Positions 1-6,200 of a DNA stretch of 6,826 bases are shown one piece after another. The position numbers were made by a program, and so were the translations under genes. The notes under the pieces were generated by a model that was not told the DNA's origin, did no database searches, and saw only the letters and a program-made list of their open reading frames with translations. The stretch is from the NCBI GenBank assembly GCA_009787135.1, contig WRGP01000141.1, forward strand, positions 1 through 6,826, in the 5' to 3' direction. Source of the DNA: Bacillota bacterium. Its GTDB lineage: Bacteria; Bacillota; Clostridia; Christensenellales; Aristaeellaceae. How positions within the stretch are numbered: the first letter of the stretch is position 1; the number at the start of each line of letters is the position of its first letter.

Positions 1-363
1 CCAGCGGGTGAAGTCCACCTCAATCCACGGGCTCGCGTCCTTATCAAACAGGCTGCCAAGCCGCGAGAGCAGCGCGTCCGCGCGGTAGTGCCCCGTGGCG
101 GACAGGCTGCCCAGCGCCAGCAAAATCTGGCTTTGCTCCTCATCCGTGAGCGCGGATTTGCTCAGCACATACGCGTCGCTGATGCAGATGCCGCCGCCAA
201 GCCCTTGCGTGGTGTACACCGGCACGCCAGCCTGCGCCAGCGCATTGATATCGCGATAGATCGTGCGGGTGGATACCTCAAAGCGCTCCGCCAGCTCCGC
301 CGCGGTTACGCGCTTTCGGTTGATGAGGATATAGACGATCTCAAACAGGCGGCTGATCTGCAT
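1..363 (-). CDS. YafY/WYL-type HTH transcriptional regulator, N-terminal part (cut by window edge)
   Basis: The reading frame starts at ATG 363-361 and stays open to base 1, giving 121 visible residues. The beginning, MQISRLFEIVYILINRKRV, leads into TAAELAERFEVSTRTIYRDI, a classic winged helix-turn-helix (HTH_11/DeoR type). STRTIYRDINAL at about residues 30-41 is the DNA-recognition helix. Next comes GVPVYTTQGLGGGICISD, the beta wing with its glycine run, and then LTDEEQSQILLALGSL, the helical start of the middle region that precedes the WYL domain in YafY-like proteins. The WYL ligand-sensing domain itself would be outside the window, so that part is inferred from the family. A good ribosome binding site, AGGGGAGG (378-371), sits 7 nt before the ATG. 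The gene follows the RNA methyltransferase by 98 bp on the same strand, so it may share a transcript or have its own promoter; I found no convincing promoter. Such regulators usually control a neighbouring gene, but the target cannot be told here. Confidence 0.88.
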   Translation of the reverse strand, partial: MQISRLFEIVYILINRKRVTAAELAERFEVSTRTIYRDINALAQAGVPVYTTQGLGGGICISDAYVLSKSALTDEEQSQILLALGSLSATGHYRADALLSRLGSLFDKDASPWIEVDFTRW

Positions 364-410
364 GGCTTATCCTCCCCTGCCATAAAAGCAAATGAAATAC
401 GCACCGTTTT

Positions 411-426
411 GGCTATACTCATAGCC
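411..426 (-). other. short perfect inverted repeat between methyltransferase and regulator genes
   Basis: A 6-bp perfect stem with a 4-nt loop (GGCTAT GAGT ATAGCC read on the minus strand) lies in the 98-bp gap between the methyltransferase stop and the regulator start. On the minus strand it is flanked by A runs, not a U tract, so it does not look like an intrinsic terminator in the direction of the genes. It could be a weak operator-like palindrome for the downstream regulator or chance. Nothing else stands out in this gap. Confidence 0.35.
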
Positions 427-461
427 TTTCATGCGATTGGGTTTTCACTTTGGGTATTCTT

Positions 462-1256
462 TCATGTACCCGTCTCCCTATCTACTCCCCCCAAGTTCCC
501 CGCCGTGAGACCGTACATCAAAATACCCGCCGCGACTGCCGCATTCAGCGATTCGGCGCGGCCGCGCATGGGCAAGGAAACGCGCAGGCCGCAAAGCGCG
601 GACACCGCGGGGCTCACCCCATGCCCCTCGCTGCCAATCACCAGCGCGAAGCGCGCGCCAATGTCGGTCGTGGTCTTTTGAAACGGCGTACCGCCCAGCT
701 CAGCACTGACCAACGTATATCCTTCCTCTGCCAATAGCACAAGCGCCTCTTCCAACATCCCGCGCCAAAGCGGCAGGCGCAGTACGCTGCCCATGGACGC
801 GCGCGTGGTCTTGGGCGCGAAGGCGTCCGCACACTGGGGCGAGAGCAGCGCGCCCGCGAACCCGGCGGCCTCCGCCGTGCGCAGCATGGTGCCCGCGTTG
901 CCCGGGTCCTGCACGCCATCCAGCACCAGCAGCGGGCCTTGAGCCGCCGAAAGCGCGAGGGGCCGCGGAAAACGCACCGAAGCGGCAATCCCTTGCGGCG
1001 TCTGCGCCTCGCACACGCCTTCCACAACGCGGCCGGGCGCCAGCAGCACGTCGCTTGCCTGCGCGAGCAACGGCGCAAACGCTTCCGCCTTGTCCATATC
1101 CGCCAGCAGCGTGACGACTTCCGCGTCCCGCAGCGCCTCGGCGCATAACTTCACGCCTTCCACGAGGAAGCAGCCCGTCTCTTGGCGCACCTTCGCCTGC
1201 TTTAGATCGCGCAGTGCCCGCACGCGCGGGTTTTGACCGCTATGGACGGTGATCAT
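462..1256 (-). CDS. SpoU/TrmH-family RNA 2'-O-ribose methyltransferase
   Basis: The 264-residue product carries all three SpoU-class (SPOUT knot) motifs. Motif 1 is DGVQDPGNAGTMLRTAEAAG at about residues 113-132, with the conserved Asn and the catalytic-type Arg of the RTA triplet. Motif 2 is ALVIGSEGHGVS at 204-215. Motif 3 is VSLPMRGRAESLNAAVAAGI at 226-245. Motifs 2 and 3 form the knotted S-adenosylmethionine site. The N-terminal stretch NPRVRALRDLKQAKVRQETG with FLVEG is the substrate-binding domain typical of 23S rRNA-type members (RlmB/TsnR/YsgA-like), so methylation of a ribose in 23S rRNA is the likely role; the exact nucleotide cannot be read from sequence. I chose ATG 1256-1254 because MITVHSGQNP matches the usual family start and because it overlaps the upstream gene's stop as ATGA, with AAAGAGG upstream; an in-frame TTG at 1280 would add eight residues without support. 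The place downstream of rplT matches the common Clostridia arrangement of infC-rpmI-rplT-methyltransferase. Confidence 0.93.
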   Translation of the reverse strand: MITVHSGQNPRVRALRDLKQAKVRQETGCFLVEGVKLCAEALRDAEVVTLLADMDKAEAFAPLLAQASDVLLAPGRVVEGVCEAQTPQGIAASVRFPRPLALSAAQGPLLVLDGVQDPGNAGTMLRTAEAAGFAGALLSPQCADAFAPKTTRASMGSVLRLPLWRGMLEEALVLLAEEGYTLVSAELGGTPFQKTTTDIGARFALVIGSEGHGVSPAVSALCGLRVSLPMRGRAESLNAAVAAGILMYGLTAGNLGGVDRETGT

Positions 1257-1708
1257 GGTCGCCTGCCTCTTTGCCCGCAAAATGCTTTTAGTATGAAAAC
1301 CCCATTGGCAAATGACAGCAAGCCCAAGCCGATGAATACTCCCCAGAGGATATTCCAGTACGGATTTGCCACATCAAGCATCCAGTGCAATAAGTCTTTC
1401 CATATACCCAGCCCTATTAGTATCGCAAACAGATCCCACAATACATATCCGCCGCCAAACAGGTAAACCCAGCGCCACCAATGGTTTTGGCCTTTGTTAC
1501 GTACAAAGGTTACGATGCCCGCAACGCAAAGCAGAGATAATACACCCGTCAGCATATAATAAAACCAATTTCTGTTGTTCATTATGGAAAGCCAAAAATC
1601 GGCATATCCGTTACGGTCAATCAATCCCCATATTCTATGCATATGAAAAACACCGAAAAACAGAAAAAATACTGGTTCAAACCAAATGACTTTCGGTTTT
1701 TCATTCAT
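1253..1708 (-). CDS. unrecognised four-helix integral membrane protein, AT-rich
   Basis: This encodes a 151-residue hydrophobic protein. Four membrane segments are visible at about residues 8-29, 49-69, 80-101 and 117-140, with short loops rich in Trp, Asn and basic residues (such as NNRNWFYY and NHWWRW). The C-terminus is basic (GQRGRRP). There is no signal peptide distinct from helix 1 and no catalytic motif that I recognise, so no function is assigned. It ends in an ATGA overlap with the RNA methyltransferase start, which suggests translational coupling. Its start is 85 bp past rplT and beyond a terminator; the ribosome binding site is weak (GGAG about 13 nt upstream) and no clear promoter is seen. 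Base composition differs strongly from its neighbours: positions 1561-1680 have 41 G+C in 120 by hand count, against 42 in 60 at 961-1020 in the methyltransferase. That, and its place inside an otherwise conserved ribosomal neighbourhood, suggests acquisition by transfer. Confidence 0.8.
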   Translation of the reverse strand: MNEKPKVIWFEPVFFLFFGVFHMHRIWGLIDRNGYADFWLSIMNNRNWFYYMLTGVLSLLCVAGIVTFVRNKGQNHWWRWVYLFGGGYVLWDLFAILIGLGIWKDLLHWMLDVANPYWNILWGVFIGLGLLSFANGVFILKAFCGQRGRRP

Positions 1709-1750
1709 GGCAGTCAGTCAACTCCACAATTTCAGTTTCTTTCCATAAAT

Positions 1751-1780
1751 TAAGAAAAGCCGCGCCCACGGCACGGCCTT
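1751..1780 (-). terminator. intrinsic terminator after rplT
   Basis: Read on the minus strand, AAGGCCGTGCC (1780-1770) pairs with GGCGCGGCTTT (1766-1756) around a 3-nt GTG loop. This gives an 11-bp GC-rich stem with two G-U wobbles, followed by TCTT. It begins 13 bp after the rplT stop codon, so it should end most transcripts of the infC-rpmI-rplT operon and separate them from the membrane-protein and methyltransferase genes downstream. Confidence 0.8.
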
Positions 1781-1793
1781 AGCATACCACCCT

Positions 1794-2144
1794 TTACGCG
1801 TTCTTCGCAACATCCACAAGCTCCGCGAATCCGCCGGCATCATTGACAGCCATGTCGGCGAGCATCTTGCGGTTGACGTTCACGCCCGCTTTCTTCAGGC
1901 CGCTGATGAACGTGGAGTAACTCATGCCGCTCATGCGCGCCGCGGCGTTGATGCGGGTGATCCACAGGCTGCGGAAATCGCGCTTGCGCATCTTCCGGCC
2001 GGTATATGCATAGCGGAGCGAACGCATGACCTGCTCGTTCGCGGCGCGGTATTGCTTTGATTTTGCTCCCCAATATCCCTTGGCGAGCTTGAGTACCTTT
2101 CTGCGCTTCTTATGGGCGTTTACCGCCCGCTTAATTCTTGCCAT
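1794..2144 (-). CDS. rplT: 50S ribosomal protein L20
   Basis: The 116-residue product is a full-length L20. It begins MARIKRAVNAHKKRRKVLKL with the extended basic N-terminal tail that threads into 23S rRNA, continues with KGYWGAKSKQYRAANEQV, and holds the family signature KRDFRSLWITRINAAAR at about residues 54-70. The globular C-terminal part (SYSTFISGLKKAGVNVNRKMLADMA) is the RNA-binding domain. L20 is needed for early 50S assembly and in Bacillota is known to repress its own operon by acting on the infC leader, which fits the leader seen upstream here. AAGGAAGG lies about 11 nt before the ATG. It follows rpmI by 33 bp and ends the operon before an intrinsic terminator. Confidence 0.98.
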   Translation of the reverse strand: MARIKRAVNAHKKRRKVLKLAKGYWGAKSKQYRAANEQVMRSLRYAYTGRKMRKRDFRSLWITRINAAARMSGMSYSTFISGLKKAGVNVNRKMLADMAVNDAGGFAELVDVAKNA

Positions 2145-2177
2145 AGTTTTTGTGACCTTCCTTTCGCGGCTTGGGCC

Positions 2178-2375
2178 TTATTTATAAGGGATCAGCATCT
2201 TCATCTTTTTGACCTCGGTCTTGTCCACCAGCGCGCCGGCGCGCAGGTTTCGTTTCTGCTTGGGCGACTTGGAGGCCATGATGTGATTGCGGTACGCTTT
2301 CGCGCGCTTGATCTTTCCGGTTTTTGTCAGCGTAAAACGCTTGGCCGCGCCTCGGTGTGTTTTCTGTTTAGGCAT
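2178..2375 (-). CDS. rpmI: 50S ribosomal protein L35
   Basis: The 65-residue product is a complete L35. It has the hallmark start MPKQKTHRGAAKRF, the basic segment TGKIKRAKAYRNHI, and the conserved end KKMKMLIPYK. L35 is a small basic protein of the large ribosomal subunit. The strong ribosome binding site GAGGAGG lies about 6 nt before the ATG. The gene sits 23 bp after infC and 33 bp before rplT, the usual order of this operon. Confidence 0.98.
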   Translation of the reverse strand: MPKQKTHRGAAKRFTLTKTGKIKRAKAYRNHIMASKSPKQKRNLRAGALVDKTEVKKMKMLIPYK

Positions 2376-2398
2376 GTTGTTCCTCCTCGCAAACGGAT

Positions 2399-2923
2399 TT
2401 ATTTCCCGTCTTTGTTTTCTTTCGGCGCCAGAATCATGATCATGTGACGTCCTTCCAGCAGGGGCCTCCGCTCCATGTTGGCGGCATCCTTTACACGCTC
2501 AAGAAAGTTCTCCATGACCTTAAGGCCAATCTCCGTGTGCGTGATCTGCCGGCCGCGAAAGCGGATCGACACCTTAACTTTGTTCCCCTCTTCCAGAAAG
2601 CGCAGGGCGTTTTTCGCCTTAATGAGGATGTCATTTTCCTCAATCGTGGCGGAAAGCTGCACCTCTTTGAGGACAATGACCTTTTGATTCTTTCGGATTT
2701 CGCGCTGCTTCTTGGATTGCTCAAAGCGGTATCTGTCGTAATCCATCATCTTGCAGACCGGCGGCTGGGCGTTGGCCACGATCTTTACCAGATCAAGCTC
2801 CTTCTCCTCGGCCAGCGCAAGCGCCTGCCGCACGGGCATGACGCCAAGCTGTTCACCGTCCGCGCCAATGACGCGCACCTCGCGGTCGCGAATCTCCTCA
2901 TTGATCATCAGATCTTGGCTGAT
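2399..2923 (-). CDS. infC: translation initiation factor IF-3, non-AUG start
   Basis: The product has 174 residues from the chosen start. The N-domain begins INEEIRDREVRVI and includes DLVKIVANAQPPVCKMMDY; a lysine-rich linker helix (KKQREIRKNQK, about 71-81) joins it to the C-domain, with VKVSIRFRGRQITH and MILAPK. IF3 binds the 30S subunit, keeps 50S off and checks the start codon. No ATG is well placed: the first in frame (2908) is 24 nt from the AGGAGG at 2938-2933. ATC at 2923-2921 is 9 nt from it and ATT at 2929-2927 only 3 nt, so ATC is preferred and ATT is the alternative (176 residues). AUU-type starts are known in infC and allow IF3 to limit its own synthesis. One oddity: the IF3 signature reads MMDYDRYRFE, with Asp where Gly, Ser or Asn is usual. 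The frame is open far upstream, but that stretch holds the promoter and leader and is not coding. Confidence 0.95.
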   Translation of the reverse strand: MSQDLMINEEIRDREVRVIGADGEQLGVMPVRQALALAEEKELDLVKIVANAQPPVCKMMDYDRYRFEQSKKQREIRKNQKVIVLKEVQLSATIEENDILIKAKNALRFLEEGNKVKVSIRFRGRQITHTEIGLKVMENFLERVKDAANMERRPLLEGRHMIMILAPKENKDGK

Positions 2924-2932
2924 ATCAATACA

Positions 2933-2938
2933 CCTCCT
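2933..2938 (-). promoter_or_regulatory. ribosome binding site that decides the infC start
   Basis: AGGAGG, extended to AGGAGGTG, is a near-perfect Shine-Dalgarno sequence. It lies 9 nt from the in-frame ATC and 3 nt from the in-frame ATT, and far from any ATG. It is also just past the U tract of the leader terminator, so ribosome loading is possible only on transcripts that read through. Confidence 0.85.
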
Positions 2939-2944
2939 ACTTAC

Positions 2945-2980
2945 ATTAAAACAAAGAGCGGGGAAAGCTCCCCGCTCACA
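2945..2980 (-). terminator. attenuator terminator in the infC leader
   Basis: On the minus strand GAGCGGGGA (2977-2969) and TCCCCGCTC (2964-2956) form a perfect 9-bp stem with a GCTT loop, followed by TTTGTTTTAAT. It stands between the promoter and the infC ribosome binding site, so it would stop transcription before the operon unless it is prevented from folding. That position marks it as a regulatory attenuator and not the end of the upstream gene. Confidence 0.85.
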
Positions 2981-3070
2981 CGCGCATAGAATGAACCATT
3001 CCTTGCCGTAAACCCTGGCTGGCCTTTGCCGCCGGGTGAGAAGCGGGCCGCTTCCACTTGTAGCGGAGGC

Positions 3071-3099
3071 ATCATACCACGGCTGGGCGCGGTTGTCAA
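3071..3099 (-). promoter_or_regulatory. sigma-A promoter of infC-rpmI-rplT
   Basis: The -35 box TTGACA (3099-3094) is a perfect consensus. It is separated by 17 bp from the -10 box TATGAT (3076-3071), which is one base from TATAAT. The start of transcription is expected near G3064. An A/T-rich stretch (GAAATATTTC) directly upstream of the -35 could act as an UP-like element. This is the strongest promoter visible in the window, as expected for a ribosomal-protein operon. Confidence 0.88.
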
Positions 3100-3119
3100 G
3101 AAATATTTCAGCATGAACG

Positions 3120-3143
3120 AAACGCATGGGGAAACGCATGGGG
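3120..3143. repeat. tandem 12-bp direct repeat upstream of the infC promoter
   Basis: AAACGCATGGGG occurs twice in exact tandem (3120-3131 and 3132-3143, plus-strand reading). The copies are at about -56 to -79 relative to the predicted infC transcription start, close to one helical turn apart. They may be a regulator-binding site or a small chance duplication. The rest of the 109 bp between the large gene and the promoter shows no strong hairpin. Confidence 0.6.
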
Positions 3144-3208
3144 ATTTACGGTCAAAGATTCTGCCAGCTCCTATGCGCCTGTCCGTCCATGACCCTTCGG
3201 TTCAAGGC

Positions 3209-6200
3209 TTACTCAGAAGAATACGTTTTTTTCTCACGCGGCTGCCGCCTAAGCCACTGATAGAAATCCTTCTTTGCCGGATTATGGGTTAGCAGATACC
3301 GCTCTTCCAGCTTTGCTTGATCCGCGTTCGCTTCCGTCAGGCGCAGCTCCGCTCCTCCTGCTCCCTGTATCACATACAGTTCCACGTACTCGTTTGTCGG
3401 CTGGGCAAGCGGGTAGGTACGGTCAGCGGGCGCCTGATAATACACGCCTTCCACAAAATCCAGCCAGGTCCCGGTATGGCTCGCATTCGCCTCATCCACG
3501 TAAATCAGCAACGTATCCGCAAGGCCAAATGATAGGCAATTGAGCAAAATGCCGTCCGTTTCCTGCTTGACCCCTTCGACCGTCTCCACCGCGATCATAT
3601 TGGAGAAGATTTTCGCCTCCGTCACATCCACGACGTGAAGCGTATCGTTCTGGATGTAGGCCGCATACCGGCCCGATAAGCTCAGGTCAAAACGCTCTAC
3701 GCCCTTTGTGCCCGTAATCCGCACAAACTCCATCGTAGCCGTATCCAGCAGCAGGATAGCCTGCGTTGTTTTTTGCTGCAACTCATCCCACACCGCAATC
3801 ATCATCACACGCCCGTCCTCACTGGGAACGACGATAAGCGTCTCGCTAAACCAGTTGCGCGGCGGGTCAAGATACGGGCTGATATCAATCGCCTGCAGCG
3901 CGGAGAGGACGCCGTTTTCCTCAGAGACGTATAACACCGCGTCGCCGCTTACAATCCACCCCGCGGATTTCTCCTCAAACCACGTCAGCCAACGGATCAT
4001 GCCGGCCAGCGGAACAAGGTCGTCGGCCAAGCTGAGCGTGCTGTCACGTCCAGGGCTCACACGCCCAAAGGCATCAGCCAGCGCGGAGGTTGGCCGGGCG
4101 GTGGGCCGCGTAGTGGGGCGCTGCGTCGCGTTGTTAGGGGGCCATGTCCCCGTCGTCGGCCTCACGGTTGGCCGCTGCGTCGGCACCGGATTGATAACGA
4201 TCACAGTCGGACGAACCGGGGGACGAATCGTCGCGGTCGCAGTAGGCGCCGGGGATGGCGTCGGTTTGGGCGATGGTGTTGGCGTCGGTGTTTCGCCAGA
4301 CGCCTCCTCGGACGACGCTTCCTCAGACGATGATACCGCCTCGGACGATGCCTCCTCGGATGACGCCGCCTCGGACGACACTTCCTCAGACGATACCGCC
4401 TCGGACGACACTTCCTCAGATGATGCCGCCTCGGACGATACTTCCTCAGACGATGCCGCCTCGGACGACACTTCCTCGGACGATGCCTCCTCGGACGACG
4501 CTTCTTCAGTCGTCGTTTCTTCTGAACTCGCCTCTTCGGACTTTTTCTCCTTTATTTCGAATTCATATTCTACCGTGACCTCATCATCGGGGAAGGTATA
4601 ATTGGGGCAGATAATGGTAATCACGACCTTATACTCCCCAGGATTATCGTTTACGTACGCCAGATCCCTTTCAGTTTCGTTGTTCTCGTCGTCCTTGTCA
4701 TAAACCTTTACTTCATAGCATTCCTTGGGAATGTCCGGCACATTGACCAGATCCCCCGGCTCCTTAAATTCCGGCGGCAGTTCCCCCTCGTTATAGGGAC
4801 CCTCCACAATCTGCTCGGGAAACACTACTTTTTTATTGATCTTGATAATAAACCAGGCGCTCTTTCCATTCGACCCGGCAACCTCCCGGGCATCGCCCGC
4901 TCCAAACGCAAAGACATACCCGCTTTTCTTCAGCGTGACCTCCACCCTATATTCACCCACATTTTCGATTGGGCTCGTTGCGGTAAACTCAAATGGGAAA
5001 GGCCACACCACCGCGGTTACGCTCACGTCCACATCCCAGCCATCCAAATCCGCCGGGCGGACATGGCTCAAATCCCAATGCACATCTTTCTGAGTGAGCA
5101 CCCCGCCCCGGCTGATGCTGGACGTTTCATAAAGCCCGCTGATTTCGCTGTAGACAAACTCGTCATTCAGCCAAGGCGCGGGAATCTTCGCCGCCACAAC
5201 CGTAAAGCTATGCGTCGGCTCCGTATTGCCGAATTTATAATTGACGGGATCCTTCAGCCGCACTTCCATGCCATAGTCGCCCAGCGCTTCCAGGCTGTCC
5301 TCATTCCAGCCGGCGGGGCCGTTAATCGTGATGCTGGTATTATTATCTCCCCCTGTGACCACGATCTCGTATTCTTTACCAAGCGTCAGTATATCTCCAT
5401 TTTGGTTTTTGACAAGGGGCAGGGGCGGCCTGTCCCCATAGTCGTACGCCTGCCCGTTGGGGAAGTCCCACACCACGGATACAATCACGTGCCTGACACT
5501 ATATGGCAGCACAGCGATACCATTGCTCCATGGTTGATTTGTATCGGGATTGATCAGTACATACGCACTGGCCGCTTCATTCGTCAGCTGAACCAGAACC
5601 TCGTAGTCTCCCACTTCATGGATGTTCCGCGGGACGCCGTTCCGCCGAATGCTGAGAATTTTGAACTCCCCTGTGCCGTCGGCTTCCCAGTTCAAGTATC
5701 TGTCCGAACCCAGCACCGTAACCAGCGGCGCATGCCCCGTATTCAGTTCCGGCAGCGTGTATGTTATCATCGGATCGTATATATGCTCCTGCGGAGCAAT
5801 CATCGCCTCGGCGCGCTTGGGATATATCGTATAGGTTATGCTCATGACCGCGTCCGGCGCTTTGGTATAATTAGGGTTCGTGATGCTGATTTCAATCGTA
5901 TACACGCCTATATCCGTCATGGAAACCGTGCCCTTGCCCGTCAAGGCATCGTATTCGTATAAGCCCGCTACAGCCTGTCCATTTTTCTTCACGGTAACGG
6001 ACCCTATGCCGCCAAAGCTTTGGCCGTATGGCAGCGTGTATGGAATACGATTCCCCACCGTTTGATACGGATGAATGATCTCCGTATGGGGTTGGCCGTC
6101 ATACGTTTTGCTTCCATCCTGCCAATCGTTTTTGATGGGGCATGGGTTGACCGTCAGGGTACCGCCTACATTGCATTTGCCGGTGGACGTATTGGCAGCC

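Larger units (their letters stand above)
2930..3064 (-). promoter_or_regulatory. infC operon leader, L20-type attenuation element
   Basis: The leader runs about 135 nt from the predicted transcription start near 3064 to the ribosome binding site. It holds hairpin GAAGCG-GCC-CGCTTC (3054-3040), hairpin GAATG-GTT-CATTC (3001-2989) and the terminator at 2980-2945. The segment CCCGCTTCTCAC (3047-3036) can pair with GTGAGCGGG (2979-2971) as 9 bp with a 3-nt bulge. That pairing would use the 3' arm of the first hairpin and the 5' arm of the terminator, so the two states exclude each other, as expected of an antiterminator. In Bacillus subtilis the same operon is controlled by L20 acting on a leader by premature termination; the match here is by position and architecture, not by an alignment. 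Confidence 0.7.

Noticed and set aside
88..681. Plus-strand open frame of 197 codons
   Set aside because: It runs antisense through the regulator, the intergenic gap and the end of the methyltransferase, both of which have recognisable motifs on the minus strand.
1257..1280. TTG start of the methyltransferase eight codons upstream
   Set aside because: The ATG at 1256 matches the usual family N-terminus and forms an ATGA overlap with the preceding gene; the added residues MRAKRQAT are not family-like.
2112..2989. Plus-strand open frames opposite rplT, rpmI and infC
   Set aside because: They are shadows of three unmistakable translation genes and have no recognisable features.
2924..3139. N-terminal extension of infC to an ATG at 3139
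   Set aside because: The extension would cover the promoter, the leader hairpins and the attenuator. The residues match nothing in IF3, and the strong ribosome binding site at 2933-2938 lies inside it.
4298..4540. CRISPR-like array
   Set aside because: The repeats are contiguous coding units of 15 and 30 bp with no unique spacers between them and lie within a long open frame.
3708..4601. Plus-strand open frame of 297 codons with an Asp/Ser repeat (DDASSDDTAS)
   Set aside because: It is the antisense of the Ser/Glu repeat and Pro/Thr linker of the large gene; the repeat keeps several frames free of stops. It has no domain logic outside the repeat and no good start signal.
5063..5962. Plus-strand open frame of 299 codons
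   Set aside because: It lies entirely opposite the Ig-like modules of the large protein, whose frame shows clear repeated domain patterns; the plus-strand product has none and is rich in Arg, His and Ile as antisense frames of GC-rich genes often are.
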